Below are positions 45,837-58,200 of a stretch of DNA of 64,000 bases, one piece after another. A program made the translations under genes and the position numbers. Below the pieces are notes generated by a model. The model did not search any database and was not told the DNA's origin. It saw only the letters and a list, made by a program, of their open reading frames with translations. The stretch lies in NCBI GenBank assembly GCA_015680905.1, contig CM027378.1, positions 15,543,001 to 15,607,000 on the forward strand. The letters run 5' to 3'. The first letter of the stretch is position 1; each line of letters opens with the position of its first letter. The stretch is from Coptis chinensis. Taxonomy: Eukaryota > Streptophyta > Magnoliopsida > Ranunculales > Ranunculaceae.

Positions 45837-47454
45837 TGGTGGAGCCAGGGGGGCCCAGGGTATGCCCTGGCTCACCCTCAACTTTCCAGAAAAAAAAATA
45901 TAGTATAAGTGTATCACTTGAAAAAAAAAAAAAAAAAAAAAAAGGGAAAAAAAACGCCAGAAACCCAAACAAAAGAAACCCCTCAAGCACCCCACTTCTC
46001 CTCCCTAACTCCCTTCTCAATTATTCTATTAAAAGTCTTCTACTCTTCTTGTGGAGTAACTAGGTAAAACTCACATTATTTAATTTTGTGTCTTCTTTTT
46101 TTTTTTATCTTTTTGTACTGATTTCTAAACCATATTATTTAATGACAACTCTTACTTAATTTCTTGTTGTGAATTTACTAAATATTTAGGTTTGCAACTG
46201 TAAGGACAATTTGTCGGTTGTTTATTCTGGTTAATTAGGTCCATTTCTGGTTGTATTTAGGAGTTTTTGAGGGGAGTCAATGTGTTCTAGTATTAATTAT
46301 GTCTGTCATTATTGCGACTGCCGACTGAGACCTGAGGTGTGTTTAATTAAATGGTGGAGTTTACTTTTTTTAGTCGATAGAGGTTGTGTTAGGTACTTAG
46401 GCTGAGTCCAATGGTGCATCACCCTCTATCTCCATTCCACCAAAAAATAGTGTTTTGAGGATGGGGAGTCAATTTTGGTGTCCAATGGTTCGGACCATTC
46501 TACGCCACTTCGATTGGCGTGGAATTAAAAAAAAAATGCATTCCATGCCACTTTAAGTGGCGCCATTTGGGATTTTACAAACCACGCCACTTCAAATGGC
46601 ACGGTATGAAATTGAAAAATGCATTCCACGCCACTTCAAGTGGAGTCGTTTAGGTTTTTACAAACCACACCATTTCAACTCGCGTGGAATGCACTCTCTA
46701 TTCCTCAATATTACTCTCTATATATAGAGAGTATTATAGAGATAAGGGGAAAAAACCACTGCCACTCCCTCCACTTTTGAGGGAATGGGGAGCCATTGCA
46801 CCCAACCTTAGAGATGAGTTTTTATGGCAGATGCAAGATCCCATATTGGTGTTCCTTATAAAGATTGAAGATGTTCCAACCCATGCTAGGGTGTTGGAAA
46901 ATAATGACTGTAAATAGGTCATTATGTGGATATGATGACTTTTGGTTAGAGGTTGTGGAAATGGACTCGTTACTCGCTAGTGAAGCTGGTAAACTCCGTA
47001 TGTGATCCTGGTTAATGGGACGTTTGCTGGAATTTGCACCATGATCTTGTTTGACTAGTGTTTTCATTATTTGTTCAGTGGTGGGTTTTAAAATGTTAAA
47101 ATGCTCCTATTGAGATATTTTACTCTCGTAACAATACTTTGCTTGCCAGTCCCCGCCTCAAGTTTCTGCAGAGGGTTGCATACCTTAGCGTTAGAATTTA
47201 CCCTTTCACTTTAATATTCCTCGTTGTTTAGTTGTCTACTACTTTCTACCGGATTTTGCCCTCTTCTCTGAACATTTCATTTTAAAGACTCTTGATCCAA
47301 TGTTCCTATTGTATCGTTTTATAAGATATTTGATGTTCGAAATATACTTGTTTCGTGATTGCGTTTGAATTATTAGTTAAAAGAAATTATTTATTTATTT
47401 TGTATGTTTGGTTGTCTGGGTGGCTCACCCTCACTCAAATTCCTGGCTCCGCCA
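45837..47454. mobile_element. hAT-like non-autonomous element inserted in the non-LTR element
   Basis: The left end TGGTGGAGCCAGG and the right end, reversed, TGGCGGAGCCAGG are inverted repeats of the common plant hAT type. The left end continues GGGGCCCAGGGTATGCCCTG. Flanks share CCACCC within 8 bases, a worn 8-bp duplication. It is 1,618 bp with no transposase frame that I can see. It interrupts the N-terminal coding region of the non-LTR element, whose reading continues on both sides. Confidence 0.8.
46400..46807. mobile_element. Tourist-like MITE nested in the hAT-like element
   Basis: 408 bp with ends GGCTGAGTCCAATGGTGCA and, reversed, GGTTGGGTGCAATGGCTCC. Both sides have a perfect TTA target duplication (46397-46399 and 46808-46810), as for PIF/Harbinger MITEs. 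Inside, a CACGCCACTTCAAGTGG-type motif recurs about six times, several copies being palindromic. Confidence 0.8.
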
Positions 47455-47455
47455 T

Positions 47456-47870
47456 CCACCCCTTTGTGTCGGGCTTAGGAGGCGGTTGTGGTATGCCCAC
47501 AATGAAACATGGGGATTGCCCATTCTCCATCAAAACAGGTGGTGGTATGATAGCATCTGGATGAAGACACGGTATACCAAGTGTGTGGATACCAAGACAA
47601 CGACCACACATCCATTTGTCTATAGACTTTAAGGAATTCTCCAATAACAAATACAAATCACAATCATCCTTAAGTTCATCCCGTACCCTATCAATACTCA
47701 ACTGACAACCTACATGTTGTTTATCAAAATGCGTGAGAAAGTAGGGAATAGTAAAACCATTACCGTTTACCCCATTAGTGCATCCATGACGATCATGGAA
47801 GCTTAACCAACGTAAACATATAGTATGTCTGTAAGTTATCTCTTTAGAAAATGATTAGTATATGAAAGTG
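47456..47870 (-). pseudogene. Non-LTR element: N-terminal zinc-finger-like region
   Basis: Reads FHDRHGCTNGVNGNGFTIPY, FLTHFDKQHVGCQLSIDRVR, KSIDKWMCGRCLGIHTLGIP, CLHPDAIIPPP, FIVGIPQPPPKPDT and then meets the hAT insertion. The C-x2-C-x8-C spacing (MCGRCLGIHTLGIPC) and the H/C residues upstream look like nucleic-acid-binding zinc knuckles, as expected ahead of the RT in this type of element. The true 5' end of the element beyond about 47870 is not defined. Confidence 0.65.
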
Positions 47871-49039
47871 AGTCAAGAACCTAATTTTAGAGTTTGAGAG
47901 GAATCCAAAATCCTTTAATCTACACAAAAATGTAGTTAGCACTACTAACTACATTTAGTTATATAAGGCTTGAACCTTAAACATCAATTGTACCTAGACA
48001 ACATGAAATTATTGAAAATTACGCATAGGAGAAAAGGTGTTTAAGTGTTACCACTGCAGTTCACTTATAGCTCCAACCTTAACCGCATGACCAATTGGTT
48101 CCCCAAAAGCACTGTTATAGTGGAGACTACCACATGATATTACGATGCATTGACAATCACCTTTAAACCTCAAACACAAAAAGCGAAGAGAATTTAAGAT
48201 CATATAACATGTATCATTTCCTTACATAGTTAAATTAAACAGATAAATTAAAATTTTATTGATGTTCAACAATATATGTATATAGTTTAGTTCATTAATA
48301 TGACATATTCAACTATATTAAAATAGGTAGAGAATGATACTGAGCCTAGCTTTTTATCAATGGCAATATGGATGAAGAAAATATTGAAAAACATAATGAG
48401 AACTGATGAATGAACCTTCAAGCAACAAAATAATTAAGTAAGCTGATTTACTGTTGAATGCACCTTCAAGCTACATGATTGCATATGTAATTTGAATCTC
48501 AAACATTCTTTTGACAAACACTATTGCTCGGGAGATGTGATCGAACAGTAACATACTCCTAAATAGATGGTTCTCCAGGCTTACGCGAGGCATGATGAAT
48601 TCATACACTAACATCCGTTGATCATCCTCAATGTAGTAATTGATAAATTTAACCAAGAGGTTGCCAAGAAAATTAACTTTAGCCTGCCATAATGGTAAGG
48701 TATTAATGCATCAATATATATTTCATTTTGAGTAATAAGAATATATTTGTGTATACAAATTTCAACAACAATGAAAAAGAAATTTGAGTAATAAGAATAT
48801 AGACCCATTTTCATTTTGAGTTTAGATTCTTGGTTGCAAATGTGCATATTTGCTTGTGATTTAAGAGAAATAGAATGTATAATGGCAAAATGGGCAAATA
48901 AGGTTTCACCATTGTCAACACGTTTTGGTTCCCATCATTGTCCCGTCCCATCCTTGAGCTAAACCTTTTGATGTGCAATAATAAGAAATTATTGAAAATT
49001 TGATTGAAATACTATACCTTTATTGTAACCAAGGTTGGT
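47871..49039. other. Intergenic stretch between the non-LTR element and the LTR fossils
   Basis: No whole gene. Contains the kinase scrap listed next. A second minus-strand segment near 48060-48170 could be read as SAFGEPIGHAVKVGAISELQ but is not recognised. Confidence 0.4.
48471..48660 (-). pseudogene. Receptor-like cytoplasmic kinase fragment
   Basis: The minus strand reads [20 protein letters not shown], then [12 protein letters not shown]. This matches the beta-4/beta-5 and hinge segment of receptor-like cytoplasmic kinases of the PBL/RLCK-VII type (family: [33 protein letters not shown]). An extra residue between YEF and MPR (YEFIMPR) suggests a small in-frame insertion, and similarity ends soon after. 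The ATP-binding and catalytic loops are not found. It is a short decayed scrap. Confidence 0.7.
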
Positions 49040-52000
49040 TGATAAGCACCCAAAAGTGTAGTTTAAACCCCTTAATATTATTACATTTAGGCCAATTATG
49101 TTTATAATAAATAAGAGTTAGTACTGTTTACGTGTTTTTATGTATTTCAGGTCTTGAAGTTGTTTATGTGCTTAAAGATACCATTTTGCATGGAAAATGA
49201 GTCAAGATGATTGCTAGAAGAGTTCTATATTTAAAGCCCAAGAATCAAGAAGAAAAAACCTTTTCAAGCCCAGTTAAAGCTGGGAAGTCAAAGTCAATTC
49301 GAGTAGAAAAAGAACAGAAAAGTCAACAAAACTTCAAATGGGCGTATCTTTGGACTTGGGCCTTGAAATTGGGCCTACTTTATGTCAAAATGACCGTCTC
49401 GGGTCAACACTTACAGAAGATACAACAAGTTATTACTACAATCCATCATCCTAATGTAACACCTGAACAAATAAGTTAAGGGTGTTTTCTTTCACCCTAG
49501 TTGACAAAGCAGCAGCTTGGCTAACAACACAAAAGCCAAACTCTGTCGACACATGGAGAAAACTAGTTGAATTATTTATGGAACAATTTTACCCACCACA
49601 GAAGACTGATGAGTTGTTATCACATATTCATTTCTTTCACCAAAAGCCTAAAGAATCCTTTTCTAAGGCTTGGAATCATTTTACTGGTCTTCTAGTAGAA
49701 TGTCCCCATCATAATCTTGGTAAAGATACACTAGTTCGTGCCTTCTTCAAAGGCCTATCCCAACATCATAATGAGACTTTAGATATCATGAATGGAGGTA
49801 ATTTCTTAAGTAAAGGAGCCACAGATGCATATAATTTCTTAGATAATCAATCCAAGAAAAGTAACAACTGGGAGGTAGTGAGTACTCCCGCTCAAATACT
49901 TGTTCATCAACAGATAAGGCAACCAACATAGTTGAGGCAACACCCAACCCTGACTTAATATCTTTAATTGAATCCCTCACACGTAAAGTCGATGCTCTTT
50001 ATGTTAACAAACAAGAACCGAAACCCAATTTGGTCCTGAACATAAACACTAGTCCATGTAATGTCTATTTTAATCCCAACCATACCAATTCCTTTTGTCC
50101 CTTACTCTACGGTTCACCTCCACCACAACCCGTAGACAATTACGCTTTCACTAACCCTAACACACAATGGATGCAGAACACTACCAACAACAAAAACCTG
50201 CACCTTCATGCTTTAATTATCAAAATGTTAGGCCCACTACAGACTTCCACCAATTTAACCAACATCTAGGACAAGGAGATTTAGGAGACCAGAATAGAAG
50301 TTTAATACACGTACCTCAGTACTATCAAAATCATAACATAAGCACTCAACAAAACTTAGTCCCAGTCACCCCTCCTATTACCGCACAACCGGCTAACCCA
50401 TCAAAAGATGACTTATTATTAACCATGATACAAAACCAACAACAACAAACTAATATGATGCATGCATTGTTCCAGAAGGTACTTGATCTATCTCCTAACC
50501 ACAATAATAACCAATAAAGCGTGTTTCCAAGTCAAGCAGTGCCTAATCCTAAGTCAACAAACAATGCCTTCAAAGTAAATAGTATTTAGTGTAATGGTAA
50601 TATAAACCAAGGGGATCTACAGGCAGTCACTACCCTTTATTCAGGTAAGGTAGTTGATAACCAAGTGACTATGCTTAAAGATCGCCCGCAAATTAAGAAT
50701 GAAACCATACCAAATAGTGTCATGGAAACTGAAGACCCTACAACTGTAGAAGTTCCAGTCCAACCACAACGACCAAAAGGGAAAACCTTACAAGACCCAA
50801 TAATAGAATTTGATGATCCTACACCTATAGAGGTTCCAATATGGAAACCTAGTTGGAAAGCGGCAAAAGATAAAGACAAGGTTAATAATATTGTTGACTC
50901 TTATGCTAAGTATAGAGAAAAACTACCGTTTTCCCAGAGACTAGTTGTGTCTAAAAAGTATGAGAATTTTGATGAGATTAGGGAAGTGTTTAAAAATCTG
51001 ACCATAAATCTACCTTTTCTAGGTGCTATAAAAAGTCTACCTAGACACGCTAAGTTTCTAAAAGAGTTGTGCACCACGAAAAGGAAAACTAACATGCCCA
51101 ACGAAGCCTTTTTAACTGAACAATATCCTTCCTTATTTGAACATAATGGAATTGTTAAGTACAAAGACCCTGGTCATCCTACTGTTCAATGCACCTTAGG
51201 TGATAACTTCATAACAACTACACTATTAGACCTGGGGGCGAGTGTTAACTTACTCCCTTTTTATTTATATAAACAGTTAGGTCTCCATGGACTTAAACCA
51301 ACCAAAATGACTTTGCAGTTAGTCGATCGTTCTATTAAGTATCCCAAGGGTGTAGTTGAAAATATTCTCGTTAAAGTTCAGGATTTTTACTACCCAACAG
51401 ACTTCGTTATTCTTGAAACAAAAGTTGCTCATGATTCTATTCCTATCATTTTAGGGCGTCCTTTCTTGGCAATTGCCAATGCCCAAATCAATTGTCGGGA
51501 TGGATCAATGACTCTTCCTTTAAAATCTTTCTGTAGAAGTTAACATGTTTAGACTCAAGCATGGACAACTAGGTTTGCCTGTAGAAGGAGAAGTGAAGTC
51601 AATTGAGAGTTTTGTATCTAACATTAGTACAGCCGACACCTTAGTCCCCACCCTAGTAGATACCCCTTTTATGAAAGAAGACAAATATCATAATTTCTAC
51701 TCCTTGAACATAACTAAATTAGAGGAAGAATTTTCCACCCTGTCTTCCGAACTTCCACCCTATCTTCCGAACTTATGAGAGATGGAGTCAATCTCACAAT
51801 GGACAAGGTAGATGAATTTCTCAAAGATGTAGATGAATACCACAATTATGTGGATGCGAATAACCTAGATGAGGAATTCGACGAGTTTCTAAGAGCCTAT
51901 GATGATCCACCTTTTGAAGAACTACCTAGAGCACCACCCAACCATCATCCCCCTAAGCTAATCCCTAATAAATACCAATCATTTACCACCACCTCGATCC

Positions 52001-53270
52001 CCCTCCCTCCACTTTTTCAAAGACACATTCAGTTTGCAATAAACCTTCTTGTTTCTCTTGTGCTTCATGCCTTTCTAAACCTATCTGGTGAAGAAAGTAA
52101 TACCCAAGGACAAGCCACCTAACACTTTCTCATTTTTTCCATCCTTTCATTCTAACACTTATCCAGATTCCATGTATTTTCCACAACCATTATTTTTCTC
52201 ACGATCATTTACTTGGAGACCCTTTCATTAGAGGAAAAAGAAGAAATTGCATGCTCGATTAGGTTCTAGGCCGATCTATTAGACTTCATCCCGCTAAGCC
52301 ACGTCATAGGAAATCTTAGTGCCTTATTATGTTTGGGGGTGTTTTTTGTGATAATTATTTATGAAAAGACTCACAACTCTTTAGGTTGTTGATATAATTA
52401 AGGTAAATTGCATGTTAATATAATTAGACAAAGTCTCAAGTATCTGACTATAAAAGACTCATTGTATTCTTTGGTGTACTCTATTCTAATCTTATATTAT
52501 GGGAGTACACCATGAGTTTCATTTTTATTTCTTTCTCGTAATTTCAATTTTTCCAAAAATTAAATATATAATAATTAAAAAAATAAAAATAAAAATTAAA
52601 CATAAACATATATTAGTAAGTCTAGGGAATCTGACTTTAAAACTTAAAAAAAAAAAGTTTTCAAATTTTGTTTGGGGGTGGCGCATTTTGGTCTTTCATT
52701 TTGAAACTTTTTGCTTGTCATGTTTACTCCAATAGAGTTTAGGTTAGTTAGTTACGAAATATAATTGTACTATTGAATTATTTCATGAACCCCCCTTCTC
52801 TAAAATTGTTTTGGGGTGGTATATTTAAATTTAGCACATTGTACGTTCACTTATTAAAATTGCATGTATAAATATCGAAATATAAAACCCATGGGCCTTG
52901 TTGATTTAATAATATAATTAGGTACCTTAATTTCGTAAAATTTCACTATTTCGCAAAAAATTTGAAAGCTAATCCTATAGGAGCCACTATATGTAAATGC
53001 TTGATTTGTGAACATATGATATTATTTTATTTATGTTAGAGTCCGCTTATGTCCCAAGTGTTATTTATTCTTTCATGTTATCCCCATAATGGGAGGAACT
53101 CATATATGAGTTGCATATGTTTTTATTTATTTATATTAGTATATATTAACCTTCTTTTTTAGGTGCTCCCATTTACAAGCACGTTTCTATGGTACTCTCT
53201 ATCATTTATTTGCATTCCATACTTTGGGGACAAAGCATGATTCTGTTTGGGGGTGATATAGAAACATATT
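49040..53270 (+). mobile_element. Athila-like LTR retrotransposon fossil, left unit (gag/protease)
   Basis: The unit starts TGATAAG, the same start as the LTR at 53271; over the first 110 or so bases I count about 85% identity between the two, so it is old. It carries gag sequence (about 49480-50520) and an aspartic-protease-like region (around 51190-51470, with the motif DLGASVNLLP), followed by AT-rich 3' sequence with several GTTTGGGGGTG purine runs. Reverse transcriptase, RNase H and integrase are not seen. It is incomplete and broken in several places. Family call rests on remembered Athila gag sequences (LVDKA.AWL, NFLSKGA..AYNFL). Confidence 0.75.
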
Positions 53271-54827
53271 TGATAAGAGCCCAAAAATGTAGTTTTAACC
53301 CCTTAACAATAATACTTTTAGACCAATTATGTGAGTAATAAATAAGAGTTAATGCTGATTACGTGCTTTTATGTATTTTAGGCATTGGAGTTGATTATGT
53401 GCATAAATGGGTCACTTTTGCGAGATAAAGGAGAAAGGGTTGGTTGCTAAGAAGTTCTATGATTAAAGGCCAAGATTCAAGAAGAAAAAGCCTTTTTAAA
53501 GCCCGGTCAAAGTTGAAAAGTCAAAGTCAACGCGGGCAGAAACAGCGCACAAAAGTTAGCAGAACTTCCGAAGGCCATATCTTTGGACTTAGACCTCAGA
53601 ATTGGGCTTACCTTATGTCAAAACGACCGACTCGGAAAGAGCTTTCCAATAGTATGAACCTTAACTAAATCAGAGGAGTAGAAGTAAACGAAATGTCTGT
53701 TGAAGCAAAATCTAACTGAAAAGGCCTCTGTGGACTGAAGAAATTGGGTTTTAGGCTCGATTTTCCGGCCCAAAACATGGCTCCTTAGCCCATGCACGAA
53801 AATGTGGATCTTGTCTCCTCCATTTGAGGACACAAGACTTAACTCTTAAGCATCTAGTTTTTTAAGTAGCCATTAGCCAATAGTTTTTAGATATAGTTTT
53901 AGACTCCATTAATTAGTTTCAATAGCTTGTTTTAGATCTAGTTTTTACTTTGTAATAGATTAGTTAGAACAAAGTAGATTATTATTTTAGAATCAATTTT
54001 AGTTTTACAATAAAGTATTAGTTTTTCAATTCAATTTAGTTTCATTAGATCAATAAAGTTAGTTGTTACTCATAATCTAGTTTCAAGTATTAAATCACTT
54101 AGATCTAATTTCAATCATTTAGTTAAAAATCATTTCTTAGTTGTTAATTTAGTTTTAAATTCTTGATTAGTTAAAATTAGTAAATTTACAATCTTTATAT
54201 CATGTCTTGCTTAAATTCGTATAGAAATGATTGTTTGATGACTCAAGGCTAAACCTCCATTAGAGGGGTTTGAGGAAGCCTCGATGAAAACTCGATTTTT
54301 GCTAGCTTAGAAATTGTTGTGATAATCTATTCAATTCTAGAAAGTAATTAGTTCACCATGAGAATGGGTTTGATTGCTTCACATGCTAGTTATTATTTGG
54401 TAGAGATTGCCACGAATAATTAGGGATTAGAATACCATTTGTTATGCGAAAGCATTGACATTTGGATTACGAAATTTCTTTGTTAGTTGATTAAGTCGAA
54501 TCAAGGTGGAATCAAATTCCCCTAATTCATTCTCTATTGACAAGTTAGTATTTGAATTCCATCATTTCATTATTTGCATATTGTTTTCTAGTTTCCCATC
54601 GTAGTATAATTTCCATCTTACTCTCATTAACTTTGGATAGACTGATAATCTTAATAAACGTTAATTCTAAAGAACTAGGAGTAGAACGAATCTTCTACTC
54701 CACTTAGTGCAATAACATCGAGAGTGTAGAAAACTTTGATAACATAAGACATAAGTTTAGTTTTAGTAATACTTGCGTTTGAGTTTCATACTTATTCATA
54801 GGTAAAACTATCATTTTACAGTTATCA
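53271..54827 (+). mobile_element. LTR of Athila-like element (fossil)
   Basis: About 1,557 bp, starting TGATAAG and ending TTATCA, which are inverted to each other. It is directly followed by a primer-site-like sequence. It may serve as the right LTR of the unit to its left and the left LTR of the unit to its right, a shared-LTR arrangement expected after recombination between tandem or nested copies. Confidence 0.75.
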
Positions 54828-54829
54828 AA

Positions 54830-54847
54830 TGGCGTCGCTGCCATCTT
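54830..54847 (+). other. Primer binding site, tRNA-Asp type (fossil)
   Basis: TGGCGTCGCTGCC lies two bases after the LTR end. The 3' end of plant tRNA-Asp would pair with TGGCGCCGTTGCCGGGG, the primer site known for Athila elements; most of the positions shown still match. Confidence 0.65.
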
Positions 54848-54969
54848 AGTTCCCTTTAGTATTGTTTTCTTTAGTATTGTTAGTCTTCTCAAAGTCCCAT
54901 TAAACCTACCCACCCTTGTTTGTTTCTAACAGTGATTTCTTGTTTCAGAAACTAAATTTTTTTCAAAAA

Positions 54970-55225
54970 ACAAGCTTGAGCGCGACTTGCGCCCTACCCA
55001 GACATATTTCAAGTGCCCCCAGCGCTGAAGAGCCTGGAACTTCGAGTTGGACTTGAGCGCGACCTGCGCCCTACCCAGGCATATTTCAAGCACCCCCCCG
55101 CGCTGAAGTGCCTGGAACTCGAGTTGGACTTAAGCGCGACCCATTCCCTACCCAGGCATATTTCGAGCACCCCCCGCGTTGAAGCGCCTGGAACTCGAGT
55201 TGGACTGGCGACCCAGCCCTCCCGC
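54970..55225 (+). repeat. GC-rich tandem repeat in the LTR fossil's leader
   Basis: Three units of about 85-90 bp share GAGCGCGAC, TGCGCCCTACCCAGGCATAT, CGCTGAAG and CCTGGAACTCGAGTTGGACT. Base composition is strikingly GC-rich against an AT-rich background. A related array occurs 6.4 kb downstream. Confidence 0.85.
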
Positions 55226-58200
55226 TTAACGGGCGTACCTGCGTCCTATTCTGAACCGCCCGATTTCCACAGGTTAGTTCAAACTACCATTACTTCAAGT
55301 TATTCAGTATTCTAACTTGTAAAATACACTGAGCTCGCGTATACAAGACGATATTCATAAGTGAAGCAAGGAGGCATTCAGGTACTTCTTTCTTCCACTC
55401 CTCGAATCTTCTATCTGAGGAGTTCTTATACTAGCATATCAGGGTTGTTTTGATTATTGTCGTGTTTCTTCAATATTGGACTTAGACTTGCATGAGATTA
55501 CGGTCAGGTAGAGAAAAAACGACTAACGTAATCTATCGTGAACGTCAACACACACACCTATCTAGTATACCACACACCACACCTGAAATAATGGCTGAAG
55601 AAAGAGAGTCTCTTCTCTCTGACTTTTACAAAGCCTTGAACGATAGCCCAAAATCTTGCATCGTTCTTGCAGACCTAGTGGGGGATTTCTGAATCCCCCA
55701 AAATATATTTAATTTGTTACCTATTTTTCATGGGTTAGACCATGAAAAACCTTATCAGCACATGCGTAGGATTGAACAAGTCCTTACCACATTCCACCAT
55801 CCTACGGTTGGTGCTGAACAAATTAAACTGATGGTGTTTCCTTTCACCTTAGTCGATAAGGCGACATCTTGGTTAACTGCCTAAGCGCCTAATTCTGTAG
55901 ACTCGTGGGCCAAACTTGTTCAAATATTTATGGAACATTTTTACCCACCACTGAAGACATATGAAATGCTTTCCAAGATTCATTTCTTTTGACAGAATCC
56001 TCATGAATCATTTTTAGAGGCTTGGAATCATTTCACCGATCTTCTTATAGAGTGTCCACACCATAACCTCGCGAAAAACATGTTAGTTCGTGCCTTTTTT
56101 AAGGGACTGTTACACCACCACAAAGAGGTGCTTGACATAATGAATGGGGGTTGTTTTCTTAGTAAGGGAGCCTCAGAGGCTTATAAATTTCTAGAAGATA
56201 AGACAAAGTGTAATAATAACTGGGGGGTAGTGACGATATCTCCCGTTCCGCTAGTTCTTCTACAACAGTTAAGGCCGCCGGTATGTTTGAGATGAAACCC
56301 GATCCTGAACTAAAAACTTTAATTGAATCTCTCACTAAAAAGGTAGAGGCTATCTTTGTTCAACAAAAGCCTATCCCCGTCATGAATGTCAACTCTAATC
56401 CATGTAATTTCTGTTTAAGTCCTGAGCATCCCGACTCCTATTGTCCTCTCACTTACGAACAACAAACATCACAACAAGACAATGTTTGTTCCATTAATAG
56501 CGAACCTAACGCACCTTGGCGACAAAACACCAACTACGGTTGGCGAAATAATCAATAAGTTACACCTCCAAGGTTTAATAACCAAAATGTTAGGCAACCA
56601 AACAACTACAATCAAGCTCCACCACGACAAGGACAAGGTCAGGGATAAGGTCAGGGTAATTATAATAATTATAACAATAATAATTATAATGCTAATAGAG
56701 GTATTGTCCCGGTAAATAATAACTATCACAACCCACCCATTAATAATCAATGTGACATAGTTCCTGTCGCACAACCTATAGCTAACACTCCTCCACAACC
56801 GGATCGTTTTGATGCCTTTATGCAATCCCAACAATAGATTTTACAAGCTATCCAACTTTCCTTACAGCAGATAACACAAGAGAAGGTACAAACAAAAGGT
56901 GTGTTTCTAGGTCAAGCGATACCTAATCCTAAAACAACAAACACAGCCTTTGAGGTAAACAGTAATACTAGTATGGACAATGAAAACGTAGGGGAGCTAA
57001 ATGCCATCACCACTCTCCGTTCTGGCAGAGTGGTTGATAACGCTGTAACTATGCCTATAGTTACCCCACCATTAGTCCCTACACCGGATATTGAACTAGA
57101 TACCGAAATGATAACTGAAGATCCTCCCTCTGTAGAGGTACCAGTTAAACCACAATTTAAGAAACAGAAAGCCAAGGTTAAACATCCTGTTGATCCATAT
57201 GCAAAATATAGAGAGAAACCACCGTTTCCTAAGAGATTAGCTATGTTATACAAGGATACAAATTTTGACGAGATTAGGAAAGTTTTTAAAAATCTAACGA
57301 TAAACTTACTTTTTCTTGAAGCGATAAAAAAATTACCTCATCATGCTAAGTTTCTTAAAGAGTTGTGCACTACTAGGCGTAAGACAAATATTCCTAAAGA
57401 CGCCTTTTTAATTGAACAGTTTCCAACTTTAATCAAACATAATGGAATCGTTAAGTACAAAGACCCTAGTCGTCCTACTGTACAATGCACCCTAGGGGAT
57501 ACTCACACGACCACTGCTTTACTAGACCTATGGGCGAGTGTTAACTTACTCTCTTATTATTTATATAAACAAATAGGTCTATAGGAGATGCAACCTACAA
57601 AAATGATGTTGCAATTAGCTGATAGGTCTATCAAGTATCCTAAGGGTGTAGTGGAAAATGTGTTTGTTAAGGTTCATGATTTCTACTATCCTGCTGATTT
57701 CGTTATCCTCGATACATAAGTCGCCAATGACTCTGTTTTGATCATTTTAGGGCGTCCTTTCTTGACTACTGCCAACGTGCTTATAAACTGCCACGATAGT
57801 TCGATGTCCTTGTCTTTTGGCCATCTTTCTGTTGAGGTTAATGTTTTTAAAACGATGAAATAGTTTCCTGATACGAATATCGATGGAGAAGTTTGCATGA
57901 TAGAGAGCTTAGCTCAAGAGTATTTTAACAACACGTTTCCTGAGAATCAGATGCACCAATTCATTTCCTTCGGAAGTTCTAATTTCGAGAAGGACTCCCT
58001 TGATGCCATGAAAGAAGAATAATTTTTCACCCTCTATCCCAGTGATTCTTCTAACCCACCTATTGAGGAATGTCTTGCATATTTAAATGATTATGATGAT
58101 CTAGACCTGAGAGCATTAGGTGAGCGCCATTTACCTACCTCAATTCATTCTGTTACTCATTCACCTTCCATCAATGTTCCCCGCCCTCCACCTTTTTAAT

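Larger units (their letters stand above)
35238..47870 (-). mobile_element. Non-LTR retrotransposon with restriction-like endonuclease, split by two insertions
   Basis: On the minus strand the parts run from about 47870 to a poly(A) tail of 31 bases at 35268-35238. Order: zinc-finger-like N-terminus (47870-47456), hAT-like insertion, spacer and reverse transcriptase (45830-44335), CACTA insertion, then thumb region, CCHC knuckle and endonuclease (36655-35290), short 3' region and tail. The single long ORF, RT near the middle and a PD-(D/E)XK-type endonuclease after it resemble R2/NeSL-like non-LTR elements rather than the APE-type L1 and RTE LINEs that dominate plants. Related proteins are, as I recall, common in plant annotations as uncharacterised or RT-domain proteins. 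In-frame stops and frame changes show this copy is dead. I did not find a convincing target duplication at the 5' end. Confidence 0.8.
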
